64,000 bases of DNA from Sphingopyxis sp. UBA6723. Its GTDB lineage: Bacteria > Pseudomonadota > Alphaproteobacteria > Sphingomonadales > Sphingomonadaceae. A program made the translations under genes and the position numbers. The notes under the pieces are model-generated. The model saw only the letters and a list, made by a program, of their open reading frames with translations, did not search any database and was not told the origin of the DNA. Positions 49,545-59,080 of the stretch are shown here, piece by piece; the first letter of the stretch is position 1, and the number at the start of each line of letters is the position of its first letter. Location: the NCBI RefSeq assembly GCF_002454115.1, contig NZ_DKIH01000011.1, positions 245,697 through 309,696 of the forward strand, given 5' to 3'.

Positions 49545-50389
49545 CGCGGCTGTTCCATATCAGCGACCTGCATTTCGGATTGGAGGATCGCACCGCGCTC
49601 GACTGGTTCCGCGAATGTGTGCGGCGCGAACAACCTGACGCGGTGCTGATTACCGGCGACCTGACAATGCGCGCGCGCAGCCATGAATTTGCCGCGGCGT
49701 GCGACTGGATCGAAGCGCTCGACGTGCCGGTCACGGTCGAGGTCGGCAACCACGACCTACCCTATTTCAACCCGCTCGCGCGATTTTTCTGGCCTTATCG
49801 CCGTATCCGCAGGATCGAACGACTGGTCGAGCGCGAGTTGAATCTTGCCGCGGTCGCCGTCGTGCCGCTCAAGACCACCGCGCGCGCGCAATGGCGGCTC
49901 GACTGGTCGAAGGGCTGGGTCACAGGCGACGCGCTCGCCAAGACGCTGGCCGCCATCGATGCGCTGCCAAGCGGGACCACCGCGCTCGTTACCGCGCATC
50001 ATCCGCTGGTCGAAGCGGGAACGAAAGGTCGCGCCCTGACCCGCGGCGGCGCCCGCGCGCTCGAAGCCCTGGCATCGCGCGGCGTTGCGGCGGTGCTGAC
50101 CGGCCATGTCCATGACGCGTTCGACCTGGTCGCGCCCACCGCTGCCGGACCGATCCGGATGATCGGTGCGGGGACCTTGTCACAACGCATCCGGTCCACC
50201 CCGCCCAGCTTCAACGAACTGCGAATCAAGGATGGTGACGTGGCCGTTCGGGTCCGCAATGTCGACGCAGTGCCGACCCCGGACATGCAGATTGCCGACG
50301 TGCCGCCCGATGCCCTGCCCCCGCGCGAGCCGGGCGAGCCGGTGGCCCCCATCCACGCCATTCCTCCCGTCGATCCGCCGGTGCATTGA
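49541..50389 (+). CDS. Calcineurin-like metallophosphoesterase
   Basis: A 282-residue phosphoesterase with the complete metal motifs: HISDLHFG, ITGDLTMR, EVGNHDLP, TAHHPLVE and LTGHVHDAFD. The family includes cyclic-nucleotide and lipid phosphodiesterases; the substrate is not evident. Coupled by a 4-bp overlap to the lipid kinase, suggesting a shared lipid phosphate pathway. The C-terminus is Pro-rich. Confidence 0.9.
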   Translation: MTRLFHISDLHFGLEDRTALDWFRECVRREQPDAVLITGDLTMRARSHEFAAACDWIEALDVPVTVEVGNHDLPYFNPLARFFWPYRRIRRIERLVERELNLAAVAVVPLKTTARAQWRLDWSKGWVTGDALAKTLAAIDALPSGTTALVTAHHPLVEAGTKGRALTRGGARALEALASRGVAAVLTGHVHDAFDLVAPTAAGPIRMIGAGTLSQRIRSTPPSFNELRIKDGDVAVRVRNVDAVPTPDMQIADVPPDALPPREPGEPVAPIHAIPPVDPPVH

Positions 50390-50417
50390 CGCGGGGCGGC
50401 GCGCGCCCACTGTCGCT

Positions 50418-50436
50418 AATGCGAGTGACTTTCAAT
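50418..50436 (+). promoter_or_regulatory. Fur-box-like sequence upstream of the iron ABC transporter
   Basis: AATGCGAGTGACTTTCAAT at 50418-50436 agrees with the classical Fur pattern AATGnnAATnATTnTCATT-type in roughly 15 of 19 positions. It lies 77 bp before the ferric-binding protein gene. This fits iron-dependent repression, but is judged by eye only. Confidence 0.5.
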
Positions 50437-50512
50437 TTTTCGCGCGTTCGGATACGGGTTGCAGTTGCCGCGCACGGCGCTTACGCCAGCCGACAAAAGG
50501 AGCCGTATTTCG

Positions 50513-51574
50513 ATGACCACACCCACGCGTTTTCGTCCCTCGTTCGGATTGGCCCTTGGCGTTCTCGCCCTGCTCGCCGGCTGTTCGCAGGAGGCCGGGG
50601 ACGACAAGGCGGCGGGCGGCGAGAAAGTCGTCAATCTTTATAGCGCGCGCCATTACGACACCGATCTTCCGCTCTATGAGCGCTTCACCCGCGAAACCGG
50701 CATCCGGATCAACCGGATCGAGGGCAATGCCGATCAGCTGATCGCGCGCATGAAGGCCGAAGGCGCGACCAGTCCCGCCGACCTGTTCATCACCGCCGAT
50801 GCCGGCGCGCTGTGGCGCGCCGAACAGGCGGGGCTGTTCCAGCCGGTCGAATCGGCAGTAATTGCACAGCGCATCCCGGCCAATCTGCGCGAACCATCGG
50901 GGCTGTGGACCGGTTTCATGCGCCGCGCGCGCATCGTCGCCTATGACAGCGCCAAGGTTCGCCCCGAAGAGGTCGACAGCTATGACAAGCTCGCAGGCCC
51001 GCGTTTTCGCGGTCAGATTTGCGTCCGGTCGGCGGACAGCATCTATAATCTTTCGCTCGTCGGAGCACTGATCGAAGCTTGGGGGCCGGAACGCGCTCAA
51101 GCCTGGACGCGCGGCATCGTCGCCAATATGGCGCGCCCGCCCGAAGGCGGCGACCGCGACCAGATCCGCGCCGTCAGCGCCGGGGTTTGCCAGATCGCGC
51201 TGACCAACAGCTATTATTACATCCGCATGGCGAGTGGTGACGATGCGGCGGACAAGGCAGTGACCGACCGGGTCAAACTCGCCTTTACGTCGCTCGACGG
51301 CCAGGGCGCGCACGTGAATATCTCCGGCGGCGGGGTGGCGCGGGGTGCGCCCAACAAGGCGAATGCGATCCGCCTGCTCGAATTTTTCACCGAAGCCGCG
51401 ACGCAGGAACATATCGCGCGCCACAATAACGAATTTCCGGCCAGTCCCGCGGTCAAGGCTCCCGAACCGGTCGCGGCCTATACGAACTTCACGGCCCATC
51501 CGATGGCGGTCGCAGCCTTTGCCCGGCGGCAGCCCGAAGCGCAGAAGATGATGAGCGCGGCGGGCTGGCGCTGA
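50513..51574 (+). CDS. Ferric iron ABC transporter substrate-binding lipoprotein (FbpA/FutA-like)
   Basis: A 353-residue lipoprotein with lipobox LLAGC. NLYSARHYDTDLPLYERFT and the Tyr cluster in TNSYYYIRM (iron-ligand dyad region) are typical of FutA/FbpA Fe(III)-binding proteins. It delivers periplasmic iron to the permease encoded next. Start 50513 begins the signal peptide; the in-frame ATG at 50459 adds residues unlike a signal. It is first gene of a three-gene transporter operon. Confidence 0.92.
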   Translation: MTTPTRFRPSFGLALGVLALLAGCSQEAGDDKAAGGEKVVNLYSARHYDTDLPLYERFTRETGIRINRIEGNADQLIARMKAEGATSPADLFITADAGALWRAEQAGLFQPVESAVIAQRIPANLREPSGLWTGFMRRARIVAYDSAKVRPEEVDSYDKLAGPRFRGQICVRSADSIYNLSLVGALIEAWGPERAQAWTRGIVANMARPPEGGDRDQIRAVSAGVCQIALTNSYYYIRMASGDDAADKAVTDRVKLAFTSLDGQGAHVNISGGGVARGAPNKANAIRLLEFFTEAATQEHIARHNNEFPASPAVKAPEPVAAYTNFTAHPMAVAAFARRQPEAQKMMSAAGWR

Positions 51575-53127
51575 AACCGGGTCCACTCGGCCTCGCCGCC
51601 GCCTTCGCCGCGCTGATCGCGGCGCTGCCGCTGGTCGGCGTCGTGATAGCGGCACTGGGCAGCGGCGGCGACCAGATCGCCGCGTCCGAAATCGCGCGCT
51701 ATGCAGCGACATCGGCGCTGCTGGCACTGGCGGTCGGGGTCATCACGGCAACCGTCGGGACGATCACCGCCTGGCTGACCGTGATGCACGATTTTCCGGG
51801 ACGCCGTATCTTTACTTGGGCGCTCGTCCTGCCGCTCGCTGTCCCCGCATTTGCGCTGGCTTATGCCTATGGCGATGTGTTCGATGTGGCCGGTGCGCTG
51901 CGCACCAGTCTGCGCACACACTGGGGCTTCGATCTGCCGATCGCGATGCGCTCGGTACCCGGCGCGGCCTTTGTGCTCGGCATGGCCTTCTACCCCTATG
52001 TCTATCTCGCCATGCGCGCTGCGTTCCTCAACCAGTCCGTCGATCTGATCGATGCCGGACGAATGCTCGGCGCCTCCCGCTGGCGGATCGTACGCGCGGT
52101 GGCGCTGCCCGCCGCGCGACCTGCGCTGGCGGCGGGCGTGGCGCTCGCGGTGATGGAAACGCTCGCCGAATATGGTGCGCTCCAGTTTCTGAGCGTGCAG
52201 ACGTTGACCACCGGCATCGTGCGCACCTGGTCGGTCTTTGGATCGACCGCCGGTGCGGCCCGGCTGGCGCTGCCACTGCTCGCCGCGGCGGCGCTGCTGC
52301 TGTGGATCGAACGGGCGGGTCGGCGTGGATCGGTGCAGGAAGGCGGGCGGGGCCGGATGCGGCCGATCCCGGTGGCGACCCTCAACGGCTGGCGCGCAGC
52401 AGCCGCGACCGCCACCTGCTTGCTGCCGATCCTCGCGGGCCTGTTGCTGCCGGTTGCCTGGTTGCTGACGCTTACTCTGGCGCAAGCGCCCGACTGGACG
52501 CGGTTGATAGCGGCGGCAGGACGCACCCTCTCGCTCGGGGTGGCGGGTGCGGTGCTGACGGTCATGCTGGCGACGGCGCTGGCGCTCGGCGCACGTAAGA
52601 TGCCTTATGCCGTCCGGCTGGCGAGCCTCGGCTATGCCACCCCTGGCGCCGTTATGGCGATCGGCCTGCTCGTTCCCGCAGGCATGATATGGCGCGGCAC
52701 AGGCATATCCTCGGGCGTCGCGGTTGGCGTCGGGCTGTTGCTATTCGCCTATGCCGCGCGGCTGATGGCGGCGGCGCTGGAGCCGATAGAGGCGGGGCTG
52801 GCGCGCATCGCGCCGTCCACCCGCGATGGCGCGCGATTGCTGGGCCGAAGCGAAATGCGCACCGCGTGGGACATCGATCTGCCGATCGCGCGCGGCGCGA
52901 TCCTGACGGCGGGGCTTTTCGTGTTCATCGATATCGTCAAGGAACTGCCCGCGACGCTCATCCTGCGGCCATTCGATTTCGATACGTTGGCGGTGATCGC
53001 CAGCAATTATGCGCTCGATGAACGACTGGGACAGGCAGGGTTGCCGTCGATCCTGATTTTGCTGCTGGCGATCGGTCCGGTGCTGGTGCTGTCGCGCCGC
53101 ATTGCCACCTCGCGTCCGGGATCTTAG
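51571..53127 (+). CDS. Ferric iron ABC transporter permease (FbpB-like)
   Basis: A two-domain permease of about 518 residues with some 12 helices and two permease EAA-type loops (AGRMLGASRWRIVRAVALPAA and ARLLGRSEMRTAWDIDLPIAR). The start is unusual: the first hydrophobic helix (LGLAAAFAALIAALPLVGVV) begins before any ATG, GTG or TTG in frame. CTG at 51571 overlaps the substrate-binding gene stop (CTGA), so it is proposed as the start. The first conventional start is GTG 51643, which would cut helix 1. Confidence 0.85.
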   Translation: MKPGPLGLAAAFAALIAALPLVGVVIAALGSGGDQIAASEIARYAATSALLALAVGVITATVGTITAWLTVMHDFPGRRIFTWALVLPLAVPAFALAYAYGDVFDVAGALRTSLRTHWGFDLPIAMRSVPGAAFVLGMAFYPYVYLAMRAAFLNQSVDLIDAGRMLGASRWRIVRAVALPAARPALAAGVALAVMETLAEYGALQFLSVQTLTTGIVRTWSVFGSTAGAARLALPLLAAAALLLWIERAGRRGSVQEGGRGRMRPIPVATLNGWRAAAATATCLLPILAGLLLPVAWLLTLTLAQAPDWTRLIAAAGRTLSLGVAGAVLTVMLATALALGARKMPYAVRLASLGYATPGAVMAIGLLVPAGMIWRGTGISSGVAVGVGLLLFAYAARLMAAALEPIEAGLARIAPSTRDGARLLGRSEMRTAWDIDLPIARGAILTAGLFVFIDIVKELPATLILRPFDFDTLAVIASNYALDERLGQAGLPSILILLLAIGPVLVLSRRIATSRPGS

Positions 53128-53137
53128 GTCGCAGTCC

Positions 53138-54163
53138 ATGAACAAAACTGCTGCCCTGACAATCGAAAATATCGGCAAGCGCTTTGGCGATGTCGTCGCC
53201 GTGACGGACGCGTGCCTGACGCTGGAGGCGGGCACGGTGACCTGCCTGCTCGGGCCATCGGGGTGCGGCAAGACCAGCCTGCTGCGGATGATAGCCGGAC
53301 TGGAACGGGCCGACACAGGGCAAATCCATGCCTCCGGCCGGATGCTGGCGGGCGATTCCCACCATGTCGCGCCCGAAGACCGCGGCATTGGGCTGGTGTT
53401 CCAGGACTATGCGCTGTTCCCGCATCTCGACGTTGCGGCCAATATCGGTTTCGGATTGCGTACCTTGGATGCAGCGTCGCGGGCGGCGCGGGTCACGGCG
53501 CTGCTCGACCGGTTCCGGATCGCCCCCCTTGCCAGCGCCTATCCGCACAGCCTGTCGGGAGGCGAGCAACAGCGGGTCGCCATCGCCCGCGCGCTGGCCC
53601 GCGATCCTGCCGTGGTGCTGATGGACGAGCCCTTTTCGGGCATCGAGGGTGCGCTCCGGCGCGAAATTCAATCCGCGATCCTGGCGGCGCTGCGTGGATC
53701 CGGCGCGGCGGTGCTGATCGTCACCCACGATCCCGAAGATGCGATGCGCAACGGCGATCGGATCGTGCTGATGCATCGGGGACGGATATTACAGGCGGGT
53801 ACGCCCCAGACCTGCTATCGCGCGCCGACCAGCCTCGCGGCCGCGGCCATGTTGGGTCCGATCAACGCGATACCGGGCGTCGTCAACGCCGGACGCCTGC
53901 AAAGCGCTTTGACCGCATATCCTGCGCCCGATGTCGCCGATGGACCGGTGTTACTGCTCGCCCGGCCAGAGGACGTCACGATTACGCCCAGCGACGACGA
54001 CATCGCGAAGGCCGTCACCATCCTTGGCAATGCTTATATCGGCGGCAAATATGAGGTGACGATGGCCATCGATGACCTGACGCTGGTTGTCCATCAACCC
54101 GAGCCCGCCATCGACGGCCGATATGCGCTGGCCATTGATGGGGGCTCGGTGGTACCTGCCTGA
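53138..54163 (+). CDS. Ferric iron ABC transporter ATP-binding protein (FbpC-like)
   Basis: A 341-residue ATPase: Walker A LLGPSGCGKTSLLRM, Q-loop LVFQDYALFPHL, signature LSGGEQQRVAIARALARD, Walker B VVLMDEPF and H-loop VTHDPEDAM. The C-terminus carries a TOBE-like domain (LLLARPEDVTI). The D-loop reads SGIEGALR, where SALD is usual. The frame opens at 53102, but the ATG at 53138 begins the domain. It completes the transporter operon. Confidence 0.93.
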   Translation: MNKTAALTIENIGKRFGDVVAVTDACLTLEAGTVTCLLGPSGCGKTSLLRMIAGLERADTGQIHASGRMLAGDSHHVAPEDRGIGLVFQDYALFPHLDVAANIGFGLRTLDAASRAARVTALLDRFRIAPLASAYPHSLSGGEQQRVAIARALARDPAVVLMDEPFSGIEGALRREIQSAILAALRGSGAAVLIVTHDPEDAMRNGDRIVLMHRGRILQAGTPQTCYRAPTSLAAAAMLGPINAIPGVVNAGRLQSALTAYPAPDVADGPVLLLARPEDVTITPSDDDIAKAVTILGNAYIGGKYEVTMAIDDLTLVVHQPEPAIDGRYALAIDGGSVVPA

Positions 54164-54185
54164 AGGATTGCAGCCGACCGCGCTG

Positions 54186-54746
54186 CTACGCTGTGACCTT
54201 CGCCGCCGCGAGCGCATCGACAATCGCGTCGCAGAAAGCCGGCAGATCGTCGGGGCAGCGGCTGGTGATGATATGGCCATCGACCACCACTGCCTGATCG
54301 ACAAAATCGGCCCCGGCGTTGACCATGTCGGTGCGGATCGACTTGTAACTCGTCATCTGCTTGCCCTTGACCAGCCCGGCCTCGATCAGCAGCCACGGGG
54401 CGTGGCAGATCGCGGCGACCGGCTTGCCGGCCGCGGCAAATTCACGGATCAGCGCGATCGCATCGGCATCTACGCGGAGCAGGTCGGGGTTCATCTGGCC
54501 GCCGGGCAGCACCAGCGCACCATAATCATCGGCTTTGACGTCGCTGATCTTCAGGTCGACCTCGATCTCGTCACCCCAATCGCCGTCGTCCCAACCGGCA
54601 ATATCGCCCATTTCCAGCGATGCGATATCGACGTCCGCGCCGGCATCTTGCAGCCGTTCCAGCGGCACTTCGAGTTCGGACTGTTCAAAGCCGTGCGTGG
54701 CCATGATCAGGATACGCTGCGATGCGAGCGGTTCGGCGACGGCCAT
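54186..54746 (-). CDS. DJ-1/PfpI-family protein (YhbO-like)
   Basis: A 186-residue type-1 glutamine amidotransferase-like protein. The reactive Cys lies in AAICHAPWLLIEAGLVKG, the elbow motif of the PfpI group, with the conserved Glu in the FEQSELEVPLERLQDAG region. Known members are deglycase- or stress-linked. The GGA ribosome binding site is 8 nt before the ATG. It is convergent with the iron transporter operon. Confidence 0.92.
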   Translation of the reverse strand: MAVAEPLASQRILIMATHGFEQSELEVPLERLQDAGADVDIASLEMGDIAGWDDGDWGDEIEVDLKISDVKADDYGALVLPGGQMNPDLLRVDADAIALIREFAAAGKPVAAICHAPWLLIEAGLVKGKQMTSYKSIRTDMVNAGADFVDQAVVVDGHIITSRCPDDLPAFCDAIVDALAAAKVTA

Positions 54747-54826
54747 GCGATATTCCTTTCAACAATGAATATCCTGAACGCCGTCGTCGCCGCGCTTGTT
54801 GCATTGCCCCGCGATCATGGCGGCAC

Positions 54827-54857
54827 AAAAAAAGGGCGGCCCGTCGCCGGGCCGCCC
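54827..54857 (-). terminator. Terminator of the autotransporter gene
   Basis: On the minus strand the 9-bp stem GGGCGGCCC / GGGCCGCCC (54834-54857, 6-nt loop) is followed by seven T residues. It is nearly the same as the rpsI terminator at 58525-58553. Confidence 0.9.
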
Positions 54858-54880
54858 GCATTGTTTCGTCTGCCTTTGGT

Positions 54881-57800
54881 TTAGAAGTGGAAGGTCACCG
54901 AACCGCGATAGCTCTGGTTCGAGACATCCTTGCGTCCGATCGTCGTGTCGGCGCCGATCGACAGATCGACATTGCCGGTCACGATCGTGATCCCGCCACC
55001 AACCTCGAACCAGTCCTTGTCGGTCCCGGCGAGGCCGAAGATCGCGCTGGGTCCGGGTCCGCCGACAAAGGTTGCACCGAAGGATGCCGGGGCGTCTTCG
55101 AACTCATGGACATAATCGGCGCTGAGGTGGGGCTGGAAGCGGCTGCCCTTCTTGCCCGACAGGGCCAGACCGGCACGCGCTTGCAGGCTGTTGAAGTTCG
55201 ACCGGTCGAGCCGCAGCGCCGGGCCGCCACCATTTTCCTTGATGTCGGAAAAGCCGATATGGCTGGCCCGTGCCGCGACCCGCGGCCCGAATTCAAGCGA
55301 GCCAAGGTCGAAATTCTTGGCCAGACTGACTTCGCCGGTGAAGATCAGCGAGGTGTCGTCGCCGGTCAGCGTGAACGGCGTCCCGATCAGGTCGGCGACC
55401 CGCGTGGTGCGCGAGTCGAACGCACCGGCGCTGATCTGCGTCGCGAGCTCGATTCCGCCGCCCAGCGCCGCCTTGCCGTAAAGCGTACCCTGATACAGGC
55501 TGCCGCTGGCGGTTTGCCCACCCACGGGGGTTGTGCCATCGACATCGGTATAGCTGAGCGAGAAACCAATAACGCTGCCCTCGTCCAGTGCTTTTTCGAT
55601 ACCGCCCGCCAGATAGAAGCCGTCGAACTGGTCGCGGCTGCCGCCCGGCAACGCACTGGCCATCGGACGGCTGTCGCCGTCGAGATAACCACCCGCCAGG
55701 AAGGCGCTGGTATCTTCGGGCAACCGGCCCTGCTGCACCGTCACCGCATCACTGTCCGAGCGTACCGCCATCATGTCGGCGCCGACCGACGTCATGTTGA
55801 GCTGCGCCAGCTGCACCGGACGGCCGATCATCGACAGGGTGCCCCCCATGTCGCCGGCATCGAGCTGGAGCAGGCGATCGCGCGTGAAGCGCGACATATT
55901 GTCGATCGCCACGGTCGCGAGCGAGCCGCGCAGCGTTTCCGTCCGCGGCGCCCAGCTTTCGAGCGTGGCGCGGATCGTCGCGGCATTCTGCAGATCAAGC
56001 GGGCCATAGACGCTGGCGAGACCCGCGGTGCCGCGCGATTGATCCAGCAACTGGGCATAAGCGCCCTGGACCGCGGTTGCGGCGACCACGTCGCGATAGA
56101 GACCAGCCTCTATTTCGAATGACACGCTGTTCAGATTATAGGTCAGGCGCGGGGTCAGGATCGCCGAAATCGCCGATGCCGATCCAAAAGTACCGGTCAC
56201 GCCGCCCGCCGCGGTCAAAAAGGTGTAGCGATCGCCCGCGGTCACCTGATGACCCGCCACCGGCGAGAAGCTGACCGCGCCGCCCAGTGTCGCCGAACCC
56301 GTCAAGGTGCCGTTCGGCACCACCGCCAGCACGTCAGACGTGCCGTTCGGCCCGAAGTTGATGAACAGATTGTTGCCGGATGACAGCACCAGATTGCCGC
56401 CGACGGTCAGTGTGCCGATCGTCGTCGGCGTCCCGGGCGCGACTTGGCCGAGTACGCTGGTCAGGAACGGCGCATTGATCCGTCCTGACCCCATCAAACC
56501 GCCGCCGAACAGGCTGTAGTCACCCACAGAGCTGAGCGTCCCGTTGACCGTCACCATACCCGCGAGCTGGTTGACGTTGATCAGCGAAGACAGCGATGCA
56601 CCCGAATCGATCTGAAGCGCCGCGCCCGCGGTACCGATCGTCAGCCGATCGACGGTGACATTGGCGCCCGACAGGGTGGTGAGCCCGGTGGCGCTGAGCG
56701 TCACGTCGAAATAGCGCGGCGCAGTACCGGCCGTGCGCACCGGATCAACATTGTTCGGCACGAAGTTCATTGCCCCCGGCAAACCGTTGGCAAGCGTCGC
56801 GGCGGGCAGCGGAATGGCCGCCGCTTGCGCCTCGGGCTGCACGCCGGGGATCAGCCCATCGCGCGCCGCGGTCGCCCCCGCTGCGATCTCGGCAATCGAG
56901 GCTGAACCGGCATTGTCATCGGAGGTACCGATCGGCCGGTTTTCGACGACCCCGACCCCGGTTCGGGTGTCGAAGCATTCGCTGACCCCAGCGCTTTGGA
57001 AACAGATCTGCCCGAAATCGCCGCTCGTCCCATCCTTTTGCTCACCGGTCAGCGTTGGAATGCCGTTGACCAGTTGGCCGCCCGATTCGATCATGTACGA
57101 CGGATCGATCGTCGATACCCAATGGCTGGGATCGGTCCACGACCCGTTGCCCGCCTTGGCCGACACATAATGATAGGGATTGTTCGCCGCGATCCAGTCC
57201 CAATAGAGGTAAAGCGGCTGGTAAAAGGACACGGTGCCATAGCTGTTCGCGGGCTGCGGCGGCCCAAAGAAGCGGGTGTAGCCGCCCGACAGGACACCGA
57301 TAACGACTTGGCGCGCAAACGCGTTCTGCAGAATCAGCGGCCCCCCCGAATCGCCCTGCGACGTAATGCCTTCCAGCGATGCACCGTTCGGATTGGTGCG
57401 CGCATTGTCACGGAACGCATTGAAATCGAACGGGCTGGCGCCCGTCATGCCGCGCCGCGGATCGTCGAAATCCAAGAAATACAGATTCTGGGTGAGGCCG
57501 TTGGGAACGCCGCCGAACAGAAAGCCTTCGAACGTCTGGAGATCAGTCAGGGCGCCGAGGATGTTTTCGGCCGAGCGGCGGCGGAAGTCGCTACCCGCAG
57601 CGCCGGTCTGACCCGTGCCGTTCTGGCCATAGCCGACGATGCCCACATCATAGCCGGTTCCCGATGCCCCGATCGTGCCGGTGTTGGTCAGCGGCGAGAA
57701 AAGCAGTGCCCAGGTCGGGATATTGGCCGCTGGCGTGTCGAGCGCTGCAATAGCGACATCGCCGTACAGAAACCCCCGCGACGCCGGTTCGAGCGACAAG

Positions 57801-58384
57801 GGATTATAGTTGAGCCAGTTGGAATTGTAGAAAGCCTGCGCCGTATTGGTCTGGTAGCGACCAGCGCCGCCAGCACCGCCGAGCAGCCAGCGCACCAGTT
57901 CATCCGTCTGACCCGGCGCGTTCGCACGGGTATTGGTTTCAAAGCCGAAGGCGATCGCGGTGCCGCCCGAATTCGCGCCATAAGCGGTCGCGGCGCGCGT
58001 ATTGACGCAGTGCGCCGCGAACAGGACTGTGCGCGGGTTGATCAAAGTGCCGGTGCAAAGGCCGACTGAACCGCCACCCGCATCGACGACCATCTGGCCG
58101 ATGCCGGTGATGTTGACCGGGTCACGCGCCGTTGTCGGCGTCCCCGGATTGGCGATCAGGATTTCGGGTTCGGGGGTGATCTGCTGGATCGTTGGCCCAG
58201 CGATCGACACCAGATCGGCCTGCGGTTCGGGCTGGGTGGCGGCAATATAGCCTTCGCCGCCGGTCGGCGCGACGCTGGCGTCCGCCTGCGCCAGGGCCGG
58301 CGTCATCTGTAACAAGCCTGCAACGCACACCGACGCCAACAGGCCTCCGCGGCGCACGCGCCGCGAATTACGATCAAAAGTCAT
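54881..58384 (-). CDS. Autotransporter with trypsin-like serine protease passenger
   Basis: A 1167-residue secreted protein. A signal peptide (ends near ALAQADA) precedes a chymotrypsin-fold domain with triad H125 (FAAHCVN), D209 (YGDVAIAALD) and S346 (QGDSGGPLI). A beta-helix-like stalk follows (about 480-760, GLTTLSGANVTVDRLTI, TLTVGGNLVLSSGNNLF). The C-terminal 290 residues form an autotransporter barrel ending in SYRGSVTFHF. It should act at the outer membrane or be shed. It is transcribed alone. Confidence 0.92.
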   Translation of the reverse strand: MTFDRNSRRVRRGGLLASVCVAGLLQMTPALAQADASVAPTGGEGYIAATQPEPQADLVSIAGPTIQQITPEPEILIANPGTPTTARDPVNITGIGQMVVDAGGGSVGLCTGTLINPRTVLFAAHCVNTRAATAYGANSGGTAIAFGFETNTRANAPGQTDELVRWLLGGAGGAGRYQTNTAQAFYNSNWLNYNPLSLEPASRGFLYGDVAIAALDTPAANIPTWALLFSPLTNTGTIGASGTGYDVGIVGYGQNGTGQTGAAGSDFRRRSAENILGALTDLQTFEGFLFGGVPNGLTQNLYFLDFDDPRRGMTGASPFDFNAFRDNARTNPNGASLEGITSQGDSGGPLILQNAFARQVVIGVLSGGYTRFFGPPQPANSYGTVSFYQPLYLYWDWIAANNPYHYVSAKAGNGSWTDPSHWVSTIDPSYMIESGGQLVNGIPTLTGEQKDGTSGDFGQICFQSAGVSECFDTRTGVGVVENRPIGTSDDNAGSASIAEIAAGATAARDGLIPGVQPEAQAAAIPLPAATLANGLPGAMNFVPNNVDPVRTAGTAPRYFDVTLSATGLTTLSGANVTVDRLTIGTAGAALQIDSGASLSSLINVNQLAGMVTVNGTLSSVGDYSLFGGGLMGSGRINAPFLTSVLGQVAPGTPTTIGTLTVGGNLVLSSGNNLFINFGPNGTSDVLAVVPNGTLTGSATLGGAVSFSPVAGHQVTAGDRYTFLTAAGGVTGTFGSASAISAILTPRLTYNLNSVSFEIEAGLYRDVVAATAVQGAYAQLLDQSRGTAGLASVYGPLDLQNAATIRATLESWAPRTETLRGSLATVAIDNMSRFTRDRLLQLDAGDMGGTLSMIGRPVQLAQLNMTSVGADMMAVRSDSDAVTVQQGRLPEDTSAFLAGGYLDGDSRPMASALPGGSRDQFDGFYLAGGIEKALDEGSVIGFSLSYTDVDGTTPVGGQTASGSLYQGTLYGKAALGGGIELATQISAGAFDSRTTRVADLIGTPFTLTGDDTSLIFTGEVSLAKNFDLGSLEFGPRVAARASHIGFSDIKENGGGPALRLDRSNFNSLQARAGLALSGKKGSRFQPHLSADYVHEFEDAPASFGATFVGGPGPSAIFGLAGTDKDWFEVGGGITIVTGNVDLSIGADTTIGRKDVSNQSYRGSVTFHF

Positions 58385-58524
58385 AAACTACCCCCGTAGT
58401 ATTAGAGTTCGCCGCATCCGGGTCAGAGACTTGGCGCATAGGGATAGCCTAACCATGCGCGGCAATTAAACAATGCCACATTTATCGATATTTAACTCCG
58501 TTCGTCGCGTTCGCCGACGGCACG

Positions 58525-58553
58525 AAAAAGGGCGGCCCGTCGCCGGACCGCCC
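58525..58553 (-). terminator. Terminator of rplM-rpsI
   Basis: Minus strand: stem GGGCGGTCC / GGGCCGCCC (58530-58553, one G-U pair) followed by TTTTT. It lies 33 bp past the rpsI stop. Confidence 0.88.
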
Positions 58554-58585
58554 TCCTCTTCTCCACCCGTCGGTGGAAAAAGCTC

Positions 58586-59080
58586 TTAACGCTTCGAGAA
58601 CTGGAAGCTGCGGCGGGCCTTGGCCTTACCGTATTTCTTACGCTCGACGGCGCGGCTGTCGCGGGTCAGGAAGCCAGCCGCCTTGACCGGGCTGCGCAGC
58701 GCCGGTTCGAAGCGGGTCAGCGCCTGCGCGATGCCGTGCAGCACTGCGCCTGCCTGACCCGACAGGCCGCCGCCCTTGACCGTGGCGACAATGTCATAGC
58801 TGCCGACGCGGTCGGTCAGACCGAAGGGCTGGTTGATCACGAGGCGCAGCGTCGGACGTGCGAAATACATTTCCTGGTCGCGGCCGTTGATCGTGATCTT
58901 GCCCGTGCCGGGCTTCAGCCACACGCGGGCAACGGCGTCCTTGCGGCGGCCGGTCGCATAAGCGCGGCCCTGCTTGTCGACGATCTTTTCGCGCAGCGGC
59001 GCGGTCGAAACCGGAGCGGCGGTGCCTTCGACGGCGCCACCAAGGTCCTTGAGATCGGTCATGGTCTGTTCGTCAGCCAT
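58586..59080 (-). CDS. rpsI: 30S ribosomal protein S9
   Basis: uS9, 164 residues. [27 protein letters not shown] begins the conserved core, which ends in the basic tail [17 protein letters not shown] that reaches the P-site tRNA. An N-terminal extension of about 37 residues ([18 protein letters not shown]...) is common in Alphaproteobacteria. The ATG overlaps the rplM stop by 1 bp (TAATG). Confidence 0.98.
   Translation of the reverse strand: MADEQTMTDLKDLGGAVEGTAAPVSTAPLREKIVDKQGRAYATGRRKDAVARVWLKPGTGKITINGRDQEMYFARPTLRLVINQPFGLTDRVGSYDIVATVKGGGLSGQAGAVLHGIAQALTRFEPALRSPVKAAGFLTRDSRAVERKKYGKAKARRSFQFSKR

Noticed and set aside
58974..59080. N-terminal extension of S9 as a fusion
   Set aside because: Extensions of this kind are common in alphaproteobacterial S9 and are not evidence of fusion.
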